This document shows positions 1-10,210 of a stretch of DNA of 64,000 nt, one piece after another (position 1 is the first letter of the stretch; every line of letters starts with the position of its first letter). The position numbers were made by a program, and so were the translations under genes. The stretch lies in assembly GCA_036936605.1 (NCBI GenBank), contig JAUPFV010000001.1, forward strand, positions 74,791,910 to 74,855,909. Direction: 5' to 3'. Under the pieces are notes generated by a model. That model saw nothing but the letters and a program-made list of their open reading frames with translations, made no database searches and was not told the origin of the DNA. This DNA is from Limnanthes douglasii subsp. nivea. Its lineage: Eukaryota; Streptophyta; Magnoliopsida; Brassicales; Limnanthaceae.

Positions 1-27
1 GGTTTAAAGCTGACAACCTGCTTAAGA

Positions 28-218
28 ACTGGCGGTCTACCTGCGAAACTGGCCCATTAGGACTGCAACCCGCCGAGACCGCAACCCGCCGAGACCGCAA
101 CCCGCCGAGACCGCAACCCGCCGAGACCGCATAAGGAGCAACCCGCCGAGACCGCAACCCGCCGAGACCGCAACCCGCCGAGACCGCAACCCGCCGAGAC
201 CGCAACCCGGCAGGACTG
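28..218. repeat. left subterminal minisatellite block of the hAT element
   Basis: Nine 16-bp units beginning CAACCCGCCGAGACCG: four at 66-129, a 9-bp interruption CATAAGGAG at 130-138, four more at 139-202 and a degenerate ninth at 203-218. The preceding 38 bp also match the right-hand block. Subterminal repeats of this kind are the usual binding sites of hAT transposases, so that role is likely here but not shown. Confidence 0.9.
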
Positions 219-788
219 CGAAACCACGGTTTATTTGTAAAAAACCGGTGGTTTATTGGTAAATATTATGCTGATTTTATTTATTTTATATCCAAAATGT
301 TATATTTAAAAAATATTGAGATTGAATATTATTATAGAATTATTATTACATTTTTGTTAATATTAATTTGTTTTGGTTATTAATATTTTAAGTGTTGTAA
401 TTATTATATAGTCTAAAATTTTAAATATTACTTATGTTATTATCATATTTTGAATATTATTATTATTATGTTTTTATATCTAATACAAAGCAAAACTATA
501 TCTTATCATGTTAAAATATTACAAATTCTACGGTTATAATTTTAATATTACATTTTGATTACTATTGTGATTTGGTTTTAAATTTTACAAGTGTTTGATA
601 TTATTTTTTAAACCAAAATTAGATCTTATGAAGTTATAAGTATTTCATAATACATTTGTTGTTGTTATAATAAAAGGTAAAGTCATTTTTGGATAATTTA
701 GCCGTTCACAGTTTATACTCGTGCGGGCCAGGAGTTGTACAAATGTTTTCAAATTACAATACAAAATAGTAAAAAACTATTACAAACA
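219..788. other. AT-rich non-coding interior of the hAT element
   Basis: Very AT-rich sequence between the left minisatellite and the stop codon of the transposase. It would hold the transposase 3' UTR and terminator. I see no ORF or structured repeat in it. Confidence 0.6.
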
Positions 789-2927
789 TCATTCATCTTC
801 AGCTTCGTCTTCTTCGTAAGTAAAATCTTCGCCGTCAGCTTCGTTTTCTTCCGCAATTTCTTGTTCAAGTGTATCTTCGTAATCATCCGGATAATCTTCG
901 AAGATGTCGTCTACGTTCACTTCGTCTCTGAACTCTATGTCTTGCATCCTTTTATCCGCCGCTGTCCAATCCTTAACTGCCACAAGCACTCCAAGTGCTT
1001 TGCCCGTCAATCTTGTTCTCTTAGTCGTGTATTGCAACCTCGCTTGGCTGAAAGCACACTCACTTGCAACTGTAGACATAGGTATAGCATAAATCTCTTT
1101 AACAATCCTGCAAAGAATAGGAAACTCTTCAGTTTTGGTACCCCACCATCGTATGATATCTTCAATACCTTGGTCTTGATAATTCGTAAAGTCAAACCTA
1201 GTGGTCCAATATCTATACAACTCATTATCAGATTGAGGGGTTTCTGTAACATTGTTGTTTCGTAACATTGCCAATCGAATATAGTTAGTATTTCTCCCTC
1301 TACCCCTATTGTTACTACTGCTTACATTTGTAGATGTATTTGATCTATATCTTGCAGCATACTTATCATAGATATTATACAAACTATCATATATACCGCT
1401 AATATATCCTTTAGGGTCAATTGGTTCGGTCGGTGGTATATCTGTAGGAAACCGTACAGATTTATAAAAGCAATCAACTAGCAATTCAAATTTTTCTTTT
1501 CGTGAAAAAGGATCTAAAAGGCAAGCAAATGAATAACTATCAGGGATTGGATGAAAATACTTTGTGAACTTATATTCCATTCCAGGCACCATGTCTACGC
1601 ATGCATAATGTGATCTAAATTCATCCATATGCATGGCAAGATTAGCAATCGTGAAAAGGGCCAAATGAGCATTAGGTTGATTTTGTGAAGAAAAGGTTAG
1701 GGTGTTTTCTTTAAAAAGTCTTAAAAATCTTAACATGTGTGCACAAAATTTCCAATGATCTGGTTCAATTGGTGTTTCACGATATGTATTATAAAGCGTC
1801 GATATCTCTTCTTTAAAAACATGCGCACGTGCAAGCATTGTGTAAGTAGAATTCCATCTAGTTTCGATATCTAATAAAAGTTTCTTATATTTTTTCCCAT
1901 TTGAAAGAACAAGTGTTTTAAAAGCTCTTTTTTTAGCAGCGGATGTCGAGCAAAATAGGATCCCATTTTTTATAGGGGTAATATAATCACCCTGAACCTT
2001 ACGTATTCCTTCTTTCGCAATTAATTGAAGTACGTGGCATAAACATTTGGTGTGAAACAATTTTGGAAAAGGAGGATTGCAATCTGCTATAAGATATGTT
2101 ATAGCACTAATATTAGAAGATGCATTATCCAACGAAATAGACATAATCTTGTTTTTAATGCCATAAACATTCATGCATTCAGTCATACTCTCCCTAATTA
2201 TTTGTGCGGTATGCTTCCCAATTGATTCAAACCATATAATTCTCCTTTGGAGGACCCATTGGGCGTCCATCCAATGGAGGGTAACACATATCATATCTAA
2301 ATCAGTAAAAGTAGCTATGTCACTAGTAATCGAAACATTCCATGGCAAAGTCTGCATAGTTTGAATAATCTCTTTTTTTCTTTGTAAATAATATTTAAAG
2401 GCTAGCGATCGCAAAGAGGTACGTGGAATGCGTGTTGCCTGTGGGTTTACCCCAACTTGCATCCAATTTTCGTATCTCCAAGAATCCCCAAAACTAAATG
2501 GTTGTAAACTACCGACTGCATAAATCATTGTTGCTTCCCTATACGTATCGTGGTTAAACTCAAAAGGAAGACCTGTTTGAGGGTTCGTGCAAACATTAGT
2601 TGGGTTAGGTTTTGTAGGATCATATATTTCATGTTTCGATAAATGTTTTACCATAGTGCTAGTGCCCATATTTCTAGATCCACTTACGTGAAGATAACGT
2701 TTATTGCACTCTTTACAATAACAAAACAAACCATCTTCTGATAGAGTATAGTGTTTCCAAATCCAAGATGTTTTCTTACGAGATCTCCCCCCACTAGTAC
2801 TTCCACCACCACTTTCGTGGGAGGAGAGTGTGTCAACGTGAGGGAATTCTGTAGAAAAATCATCCATGGTATTGAGATCCACATTAGATGGTGGGTTTAT
2901 CCCAGTATTTCTACGTTTTGAATTCAT
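789..2927 (-). CDS. hAT transposase with BED zinc finger (712 aa)
   Basis: Catalyses cut-and-paste movement of the element in the nucleus. A BED-type zinc finger lies at about residues 53-100 (W55, W57, C71, C74, H95, H99). The RNase H-like core has candidate acidic residues D203 (in SITSDIATF) and D267 (in SISLDNASSN), the CLCH motif near 295-298 and the WNSTY motif near 358-362. The C-terminal dimerisation region at about 595-656 contains EFPILCRIVKEIYAIPMS and the ASE motif with E623. The last 50 residues are strongly acidic. The ORF starts at an ATG and has no stop or frameshift, and the length is usual for plant hAT transposases. It diverges from the plus-strand ORF at 3744 across an 816-bp shared spacer. 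All key residues I can locate are present, so activity is possible but untested. Confidence 0.92.
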   Translation of the reverse strand: MNSKRRNTGINPPSNVDLNTMDDFSTEFPHVDTLSSHESGGGSTSGGRSRKKTSWIWKHYTLSEDGLFCYCKECNKRYLHVSGSRNMGTSTMVKHLSKHEIYDPTKPNPTNVCTNPQTGLPFEFNHDTYREATMIYAVGSLQPFSFGDSWRYENWMQVGVNPQATRIPRTSLRSLAFKYYLQRKKEIIQTMQTLPWNVSITSDIATFTDLDMICVTLHWMDAQWVLQRRIIWFESIGKHTAQIIRESMTECMNVYGIKNKIMSISLDNASSNISAITYLIADCNPPFPKLFHTKCLCHVLQLIAKEGIRKVQGDYITPIKNGILFCSTSAAKKRAFKTLVLSNGKKYKKLLLDIETRWNSTYTMLARAHVFKEEISTLYNTYRETPIEPDHWKFCAHMLRFLRLFKENTLTFSSQNQPNAHLALFTIANLAMHMDEFRSHYACVDMVPGMEYKFTKYFHPIPDSYSFACLLDPFSRKEKFELLVDCFYKSVRFPTDIPPTEPIDPKGYISGIYDSLYNIYDKYAARYRSNTSTNVSSSNNRGRGRNTNYIRLAMLRNNNVTETPQSDNELYRYWTTRFDFTNYQDQGIEDIIRWWGTKTEEFPILCRIVKEIYAIPMSTVASECAFSQARLQYTTKRTRLTGKALGVLVAVKDWTAADKRMQDIEFRDEVNVDDIFEDYPDDYEDTLEQEIAEENEADGEDFTYEEDEAEDE

Positions 2928-3743
2928 TTTAAAACTAATAACAGTTTTTTTTCAAATATGCAATAAAATACTAATAATAAAATCACAATTTAGACTAATA
3001 ACAAGATATAACAACTAAATTTAGACTAATAACAAGATAGAACAACTAAATTTAGACTAATAACAACTAAGAAACAATTTGCGGAAAAACAAAAATCAAA
3101 CAATTTCGAAAGTAGGAGTAGAATAAGTAAAATAACTAATTGTAGTTTTCTAGAACTTATCGAACAAATAGATAGATTTAGAGAGAAGTAGAGAGTTGTT
3201 TGAGAGGTGTGAGTATTGGTGTTGGGGTCTCCTCTACTTATAGGGGAGACCCAAAAAAAAAAAAACCGAAAAAAAAAAAAAAAAAAAATCGCCCGGACCA
3301 TCCGGATGGGCGTCCGGATGGTCCGGACACATGATCCGGGGCATCCGGACAGTTTCGCCCGGACGCCCGGACAGACAATTCGGACCATCCGGACGCCCAT
3401 CCGGATGGTCCGATTGGAACCGGGGCATCCGGACGATCGTCCGGATGCCCCGGTTCAACCAACGGCTAGTTCAAACGAACTAGCCGTTGGCAACGGCCAA
3501 AAGCGGACCATCCGCACGCGTGGCCGGATGGTCCGCTTGATGACGTCATGCTGACGTCATCAAACGGCTAGTAGAAAAAAAAAAAAAAAACACAAAATTA
3601 CCCTATAAATACACCCTACATCCTCCTATATTTTTCACTACAAATCTCTCCCTCTCCACTACAAATCTATCCCCTCTCTCTACTACACTTCTCTAAATTT
3701 TTTTTATATTTTTCAAACTCTATTTAAATTTCAGGTTTCGCAA
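2928..3743. promoter_or_regulatory. divergent promoter region of the two hAT genes
   Basis: Spacer between two diverging start codons. On the minus strand a TATAAG box sits at about 3236-3243, roughly 310 bp before the transposase ATG; on the plus strand TATAAAT at 3604-3610 lies about 135 bp before the accessory ORF ATG and is followed by a CT-rich leader typical of plant 5' UTRs. Between them are two poly-A runs (3250-3287) and a GC-rich hairpin array (separate entry). The two TATA boxes are by inspection only. Confidence 0.6.
3294..3563. repeat. GC-rich array of near-perfect palindromes in the hAT promoter
   Basis: Five adjacent dyads: 3294-3325 (12-14 bp arms), 3381-3412 (the exact reverse complement of the first), a 40-bp perfect palindrome at 3417-3456, 14-bp arms at 3459-3472/3477-3490, and 14-bp arms at 3501-3514/3525-3538. 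It ends with two TGACGTCA sites (3541-3548, 3552-3559) placed head to head in a further inverted repeat, 3537-3563. TGACGTCA is the known core of plant TGA/bZIP sites. The core CATCCGGATG/GGACCATCCGG recurs throughout. The GC-richness contrasts sharply with the flanks. Confidence 0.92.
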
Positions 3744-5231
3744 ATGTCTTCGAAAACAAAAAAGAATGCTCGTAAAGGTGGACGTAGTGAACCAACCACT
3801 TCCGAATTGAGAGAGGTGGAAGAAATGTTGTTGCATACCATGGAGCATGAGGTAACGGAGAGCGAGACTATCGAACATCGCCCCGAGGGGGAGATTCGCA
3901 TCCGTAGTAATCAGCAAGGAGGTCGAGGTGTAACAAAAATTTGGTCTGGTATGTTTCTGAACTACGAGGAACTGATCCAAATAGAGGGTATGCAAAATTT
4001 TTTCAAACTTATTGAGCCTACTAATGGCCAAGGTTGGATGAATCTAGCTAGATTCAAATGTGATTGGTATATAGAACTAGTGCGAAAGTTTTATTCCACG
4101 GCTAGATTAATCGAAAATGATCCAAGAGGTTTAGGATTGAATTGTTTGATTGATGGTAAAGACATTAGTTTTTTTGAAACTGATTTCTACGATCTTTTTT
4201 CCGTTCCAACCCATGATATCTATACCGGTAATAAATTACCTCCCATTAGTTATCGCCCTACGATATGGAGTGCTGATTGGCCTTTGTCTTACGAAGAAGC
4301 GGTAGAGATTCTTACTTGTCCTGGTGCGGAAGCTCCGGAAATTAGCGGTAAATTTCGAGCCATGCGGGGTAATTTGGATGGTATTGGGAAATTAGCTTTG
4401 AAATTGGTAAATAGTATATTTCTTCCACCTAGTAACAATGATTCGCAGCTTTCATATATTCAAACATTTGTTACTGCTTTTATGATTCGAAATCAGGGAA
4501 TAATTAATTTACCCAGCTTGATGATTCGAAATATGGCTGCGAGGTGTGGTACGGATAAACTACCTTATGGGATGATATTGAGTAAATTGCTTGTTTCGAA
4601 AGGAGCTGATGTGAGTATGTACACTCCGGTGAAGGTGAGGCCGACTAGTGCTATAGGTAGAAACTCTTTGCGTTTGCAGGAAATATACTCTTGGGATGGA
4701 GAGTTGATTTCGAAATTAGAGGCATGGAACCACCATAGAGAAGACTTGAATCAGATATATATTGCGAACGGTCTTACAAAACCGCCAAATCCACCTACTC
4801 AGTATCGAGTTGAGGCTGAAGTGTCTTTCGATCCAAATGCTAGTGGTTCTTCGCGAGTACCGCCACAACAAAGACGAACCGATCGCGAATTTGCTGAGTT
4901 TGCGCATACTCAACAAATGGTTTGGCATGATGATTTTACAAAATGGCAAGGTGAATTTCAAAATTGGCAGGGGGGGGTAAATGACCAGCTTAGCCAGATA
5001 CAGCAGTGGCAAGTAGGGGTGAATGATCAACTTGGTCACCTCCAGCAGTGGCATGGTCAATACGAGCAGTGGCATGGTCAATACGAGCAGTGGCATCATG
5101 GACAAGATCAATGGAATGAGCGATTTGCAAACTCTCAAGCCCAACAGTCGGAGTATATGCGACAGATGATGGAGAACATGCATTTGCAAGGTCCATCACC
5201 TAACAACAACAACAACGATGAAGCTCCTTAG
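3744..5231 (+). CDS. accessory protein of the hAT element (495 aa), plant transposon-protein-like
   Basis: I do not recognise a function. Residues about 66-305 resemble the family annotated as 'putative plant transposon protein' (PF20167-like): a region with WYIELVRKFYSTARLI, then a segment with FETDFYDLFSVP, seen in many plant element proteins of unknown role. The C-terminal part (about 390-461) is a Trp/Gln-rich repeat region built of phrases such as NDQLSQIQQWQ and GQYEQWH, partly from a 21-bp tandem repeat near 5053-5095; it may form an extended coil. The tail is Asn-rich. The start is an ATG following a TATA box and a CT-rich leader. The ORF is open throughout, which argues for recent selection. 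No catalytic motif is visible. It could be a DNA-binding partner of the transposase, an anti-silencing factor or a captured host gene; these are guesses. Confidence 0.75.
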   Translation: MSSKTKKNARKGGRSEPTTSELREVEEMLLHTMEHEVTESETIEHRPEGEIRIRSNQQGGRGVTKIWSGMFLNYEELIQIEGMQNFFKLIEPTNGQGWMNLARFKCDWYIELVRKFYSTARLIENDPRGLGLNCLIDGKDISFFETDFYDLFSVPTHDIYTGNKLPPISYRPTIWSADWPLSYEEAVEILTCPGAEAPEISGKFRAMRGNLDGIGKLALKLVNSIFLPPSNNDSQLSYIQTFVTAFMIRNQGIINLPSLMIRNMAARCGTDKLPYGMILSKLLVSKGADVSMYTPVKVRPTSAIGRNSLRLQEIYSWDGELISKLEAWNHHREDLNQIYIANGLTKPPNPPTQYRVEAEVSFDPNASGSSRVPPQQRRTDREFAEFAHTQQMVWHDDFTKWQGEFQNWQGGVNDQLSQIQQWQVGVNDQLGHLQQWHGQYEQWHGQYEQWHHGQDQWNERFANSQAQQSEYMRQMMENMHLQGPSPNNNNNDEAP

Positions 5232-5867
5232 TTTTTCGCAATTGATTTTCATTATCGTTGTAATGTTTTTCTTTTTTATTTGATTGGAAAACTATGTTAC
5301 TTGTTTGGTTTTTATTTTTAATGAATTGTTTGTTTTGCTTCTATTTTTTATTAAATGTTATTTAAATCACTTACCTAGCTTTCAATTTTTATTTTGTTCT
5401 TTACAACTTACAAGTAATTTATGTTTATGCATATAAACTTCTAATATTGAATAGTTCGAAAATACAATAAACTATATAATTCATCTAACCATAAACACTT
5501 CAAGCTTGAAAGAATCTAAAGAATCACCTAATAATTTAAAATTTTAATACAATTATATGTCTAATAGGTATATATTATTTAATAGTAATATATTATTCAA
5601 ACGTATCAAAATCAAATTACAATTATTTTTTTAAAATATAATTGATGATTATAAAATTTCGATTAAAATGATAACATATTTAAATTAAAATACATGAAAT
5701 AGAATAATTAACTCAATTATTGAAATTAGATTCAATTAACACTTACAAATTAATTTTAAATAACATTATAATATATTCTGATAAACGGTTCTTAAATGGT
5801 TAAATGGTTTGGCTGATGGTTTGAACTGGTAAACGGCTCTTAAATGGTTCGTCTGGTGGTTTGAACT
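5232..5867. other. 3' non-coding region of the hAT accessory gene
   Basis: AT-rich sequence after the stop of the accessory ORF. The last 100 bp carry several copies of AAATGGTT/TGGTTTGAACTGG as the right subterminal zone begins. No other gene is visible. Confidence 0.6.
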
Positions 5868-6086
5868 GGCGGTTTAACTGTGAAACTGGCCCATTACGAC
5901 TGCAACCCGCCGAGACCGCAACCCGCCGAGACCGCATAAGGAGCAACCCGCCGAGACCGCAACCCGCCGAGACCGCAACCCGCCGAGACCGCAACCCGCC
6001 GAGACCGCAACCCGCCGAGACTGCAACCCGTGGTTCAGACTTAAACGGTGCGGGTTGGTGCTGGTTCAAACCGTTTGACACCTCTA
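5868..6086. repeat. right subterminal minisatellite and terminal repeat of the hAT element
   Basis: Seven 16-bp units of the left-end type: two at 5903-5934, the same CATAAGGAG interruption at 5935-5943, and five at 5944-6023 (the last with one change). The block is in the same orientation as the left one, not inverted. It is followed by the terminal sequence ending CCGTTTGACACCTCTA at 6086. Confidence 0.85.
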
Positions 6087-7029
6087 ATAGTCACACATAT
6101 TTTGCTGAATGTACAACCTTTTATTTATATTCTTTATTATCTCTTATTGTTCTTTTCATTCTTTTCCAAAAATGTACATCTAATAAAATCCATTTAAAGT
6201 GTCAATTTTTAATATTTTTTGTTTAAAAAAACTAAAAAAATTAATTCGAAAACACGTCACTAGTTAAATGGATACTCGTGGAACTTTGAGAACCCAACAC
6301 GTAAATTGAATTTCTTTTAAACAAACAGGAACGATTCAGAAAACCGATGAAATTAGAGAGTGAGATGAGTAATAAAAGAGCAAGTGGGACCTAGTCTTTT
6401 TCAACTTTCTTACTACTTTTGTATATCTTTTTGCACTTTTCTAATCAAATGTTCTGTCTGTATGCAGGTACCCACCCAATACCTATCCATCTACTACTAA
6501 TAGAACTCACACAAACACAAAGAGAAAGAGAAGAACATTAAAAAAAAAAATTCAATCTTTTTTGGGTTCTTTACGAAAAAATTGAATAATTTTGATTTGG
6601 AACAGAGCAGATATCTACAGATCTTCAAGGTACTTTTTTTTTTAAAGTTTACTTTTGTGTTTGTTTGTTGTGTTTATTGATGACTTATTGATGCCATGTC
6701 TGTTTATCTTTCTACAAGTGAGTAGTTACTTATGTTTTTCTCTATTAGATCTCTTAAACTTGAGAACCAAGAGTTGGAGATGATAATTAAGGATTGATTT
6801 ATAAAGGTTGATTTGTTGCGATTTGTTGGATTGTTTAAAGAAATACTAAAACTTATCCAAGACTTCTGATCTGATTGTCAACCTGTGTTATGTAACTAAA
6901 GAGATTCTATATTGACACAAAAAAAATCACTTTTTTTATGCTAGATTGTGGAGGCTACAGAACCCTCAAAGCCAATAGGCTGTGGTTTAGGTTAGGACAA
7001 TATCTTAAGAGGACAAGTGATTTAGGAAG
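6087..7029 (+). promoter_or_regulatory. promoter, 5' UTR and 5' UTR intron of the B-box gene
   Basis: The hAT element ends about 940 bp before the gene's ATG. A likely 5' UTR exon ends at 6629 (CTTCAAG, then GTAC). A 5' UTR intron is inferred from 6630 to about 6960, ending ...GGCTACAG, and the second leader exon runs to the ATG at 7030 with no upstream ATG. The intron and second exon are conserved in the paralogue at 55926-56341, which supports transcription from upstream. No TATA box can be assigned with confidence. Confidence 0.6.
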
Positions 7030-8501
7030 ATGGGTTATTCATGTGATTTCTGCGGTGAGCAACGGTCGATGATATATTGCCGGTCAGATGCTGCTTGTTT
7101 ATGTTTATCATGTGACCGAAATGTTCACTCTGCTAATGCCCTATCGAAACGCCACTCTAGAACATTAATATGTGAGAAGTGCAATACTGAACCTGCTTCA
7201 GTTAGATGTGTCGAAGAGAAACTTTCCCTTTGTCAGAACTGTAACTGGTCGAGTCATGCTCCTTCAACTTCAGCTTCAACTCATAAGAGACAATCAATCA
7301 ACTGTTACTCCGGTTGTCCTTCAGCCGCGGAACTGGCGTCTATCTGGTCATTTGCATTTGACAACGCTGACACAAAAGTTGCTGGTGATTCAGAGGAGAC
7401 TGATGTTCAGAATATCGAAACATTGATTCAGAATTTAGATCAGCTACCTGAATCATCAAAGGTAACTAGCTATTGTCTTAGTTGTGATTGTCCTTCCATC
7501 TTAATTTAGTTTTTTAAGAAAATATTTCCACTTTTATAGGAATCGCCTGAGACGTGTGAAGTCAGAAATGAAGACACTAATATGGATGATGGAGAGGATT
7601 TAAATCGGGTAGACTATGATGGGTTCTTTGGTATGACTATGAATCATTCTCAAAAGCTTTTCGAGAATGGTGGAATAGGTAGCTTGTTTGGGACTAAGGC
7701 CATGTCCGCTACTGATTCGCTTGATAGCTTGTATGGGACGAAGACAATGTCTGCTGCTGATTCAAATTGTCAGAGTGCAGCTGCTGAGGTATAAATTTTT
7801 AAGAATTGATTGAACGAACGTTAGAACAATGATTTCTGTCCCAAATTAATTTAGACATTAGGTCTTAAATTTGAGCTCCAGTTTCTTTGTTGATGGTTCA
7901 TAGTCCTTTCCAATATGTGATTCATGTTTCTTGATATCCAGGTTTCTTCAGCCGCATTGGCCAATACAACAACCCAGCCAGCATACAGCAATGACTCCAC
8001 AATGAGTACTAAAACCGAGCCCATACTTCCTTCTGCTGCATCCAAGGCAATTCATTCCAGCGGCGTAAGCAGAGACAATGTTGCTACAGATTACCAAGAT
8101 TGCGGAGTTTCATCAGCTATTCCAATGGGTGAACCTCCATGGTCTTCTCAGCGTCCTGACATATCCTTCCAACTCCAATCAACAATCCGTACGGACGCTG
8201 TTAAGCGTTACAGACAAAAGAAAAAGGAACGCAAGTAAGTAACATTTTAAAGCACTGAAGTACAAAATAAAATTATTCGTTATATAATTTTAGAATTTGT
8301 CTTTTCTTTCCACGAAAGACGACTAAAGCTTAAACTACCGATTTTAGGTTTGAGAAACAAGTGAGATACACTTCTCGGAAAGAGAGAGCTGATGTGAGAA
8401 GACGAGTGAAAGGGCGATTCGTCAAAGCTGGAGAAGCTTATGACTATGATCCACTCTCTGATCTTGATATTCATAGGAGTATACTTTCTAGGCAGACCTA
8501 G
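7030..8501 (+). CDS. double B-box zinc finger / CCT-domain protein (CONSTANS-like, COL9/COL10 type), four coding exons
   Basis: A nuclear transcription regulator of the CONSTANS-like group; COL9 (BBX7) in Arabidopsis delays flowering by lowering CO expression, but the role here is inferred. Exons 7030-7461, 7540-7788, 7942-8234 and 8348-8501 have GT-AG junctions and join to an open frame of 375 aa. Two B-boxes fill residues about 5-95, starting [13 protein letters not shown] and [13 protein letters not shown], with the Cys, Asp and His ligands present. The C-terminal CCT domain runs from [16 protein letters not shown] across the last intron into [20 protein letters not shown]. The middle contains [10 protein letters not shown], shared with COL9-type proteins, and a short repeat around [20 protein letters not shown]. 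Length is close to the family norm. The ATG is the first in the second leader exon. I see no defect. COL9 and COL10 cannot be told apart from this alone. Confidence 0.93.
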
Positions 8502-9330
8502 AATCAAACAAAATTTGGACGATCTTGTTTTCAAAGATAGAAACAGCGTGCCTCTTTTGACATACCTCGCCATTGTACATAAGGGCATGCTTTTTCTTGT
8601 CGGTGTAAATTCATTTACATCGATACTAAAATTTGTAGTTCTGGATCAGCTCGACTATTCAAACTAAATTTACTTAAGCCTAAAACCGTTAAGTTATAGT
8701 AAGCCGCGTGTATCTGGTTTTTGTTCGATCTTCAGCTATATCATCTGTATCAAAAGTTGTATTTCCTTAAGTTTGGAACCTATTTTGGTATGTAAACTGG
8801 ATTCGGATCCATGTATGTATGTAGAAGTTAGAGTGTATTATTATGTGGCGTAGAGTAGATCAGACAGGAAAGTTTCAGTTTGCAGTTTTGTCCTTCTTGA
8901 AGATGTATATGCATCATTCTGCTTTACATCAAATTGACAATAAATGTGAAAGAAATTGAGATGTTTCCTGAGGTTTTGTTCAGGTTCGATTAGTATGCCG
9001 AGTAATTTAAAATATCTCATGGGGGATGTACCTGAGTTAAGTCGACCCGAATGATAACTAGGTTGTTAGGGATTCGTCAAACAAAAATAAAATTATATTT
9101 CAAGCTTGGTGATAATAATAACAATAAAAAAATCCCAAGTTATAAGACTTGGCGGACATGGCAATAATCCATTTACAGAAGAATATTACATATTTTTTTT
9201 CACTGTTACAGAGCGGATTCACACATAAGGTATGATGTATCTCAATATTTTTTTATGTGTATTTATTATTATTATAATAAAATTAGACAAGTTTGATTTT
9301 TCTTTTTTATAATTATTTGTTTTCGACAAT
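8502..9330 (+). other. 3' UTR of the B-box gene and following spacer
   Basis: Sequence conserved with 60645-61070 downstream of the paralogue, supporting a 3' UTR. An AATAAA at 8939-8944 is a plausible polyadenylation signal. From about 9000 to 9330 the sequence is AT-rich spacer in which I see nothing specific. Confidence 0.5.
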
Positions 9331-9339
9331 AATCGATAT

Positions 9340-10210
9340 ACGATTAAACGAGCCTATGAAAGAACGATCTAATCGCTATGTACAAGACGAGCAACAAATA
9401 GAAAAACGTAACAAAACCAAGCATATAAGATGATATTTAATGTGATTTGGATTGTGAAAAAATCCTAAGTCCACGGACAACCGACACTCTTTTATATAAG
9501 TAGGTTACAAAAAGACTTTTGAAAGACAAAGACATAAGGACTCAATCACTCTTTTTAACAAAAAATAATGTGATCCATATAACCCTACTTTCGGTGTTTA
9601 TTTCTCATATCACTTATCTCTCAAAAGACTTAGAGCTATTTCACTCTCTCATGAAATATCTTATAACATAATTTTTTTCCCTATAATTATAGCCACATCA
9701 CATCACATTACATCATTAATTATAACATGTTCTTCTATTTGTAGGTTTAGAGAAAACTCTAATTCTTCATCACACGCTCCAAATTAAATCATGTTAATCA
9801 ACAACTGAAATAACTTAATACTTTATTAATATAGGAAAACAAAATTAACATAGGAGACCTAGTAAATAGAATACTCTTCAGCCTACTGCTGTTACGATCC
9901 AGTGCGTTTCTGATCAGAGTGGTGCTTCAGATCAGTTTGCTTCGATCATCCTACTTCGGCCAACGTGCTTCGACCAGTCTTGCTTTGACCGACCTACTTT
10001 GATCAGTCATGATGCGACTCAATACATGTTTCCTTCGATCCAATGGTCATTAGTCTTCTACAACTTGTATCAGCCCTTAGGATCAGTAAACGCGTCTATA
10101 ACTATGTCATGGCTCAAGCACTAGAGAGTTTCAACAATTATTGCCTATACATCCATGTAATTATTTAATAAATCCTCTGTTGACGAGTAACTTATAGCCT
10201 ACACCTAACA
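9340..10210 (-). repeat. 3' LTR of a decayed Copia element (copy A)
   Basis: On the minus strand the sequence AAGTCTAGGTGGAGAAT, a polypurine tract, ends at 10211 and is followed by TGTTAGGTGTAGGC, a typical LTR start. The LTR then runs leftwards to about 9340; the outer end is not precisely placed. Between about 9938 and 10010 it has five imperfect 14-bp tandem units of the type TGCTTCGACCAGTC. A homologous LTR lies at 61090-61891. Confidence 0.7.

Larger units (their letters stand above)
1..6086 (-). mobile_element. hAT-family DNA transposon, two divergent genes, nearly complete
   Basis: A hAT transposase on the minus strand (789-2927) and a second ORF on the plus strand (3744-5231) lie between two blocks of the same 16-bp minisatellite. 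The right end reads, on the minus strand, TAGAGGTGTCAAACGGTTTG, which has the form of plant hAT terminal repeats; it ends at 6086. The window opens with GGTTTAAAGC, which would follow about 14 bases into a matching left terminal repeat, so the left tip is inferred to lie just outside the window. The 8-bp target duplication therefore cannot be checked; the candidate right copy is 6087-6094. Orientation is given by the transposase. Both ORFs are long and uninterrupted, so the element looks young. Confidence 0.75.

Noticed and set aside
66..218. CRISPR-like look of the regular 16-bp repeats
   Set aside because: Units are directly adjacent with no unique spacers, and the DNA is plant nuclear.
735..1265. 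Plus-strand ORFs of 60-180 codons across 735-1265 and 904-1092
   Set aside because: They are mirror frames of the acidic C-terminus of the hAT transposase and show no domain.
3216..3554. ORFs through the hAT promoter hairpins (both strands)
   Set aside because: They arise from GC-rich palindromes and poly-A runs and have no start context or homology.
5861..6226. ORFs on both strands through the right minisatellite
   Set aside because: The 16-bp units lack stops in some frames, giving repetitive RD/PA-type peptides; composition effect only.
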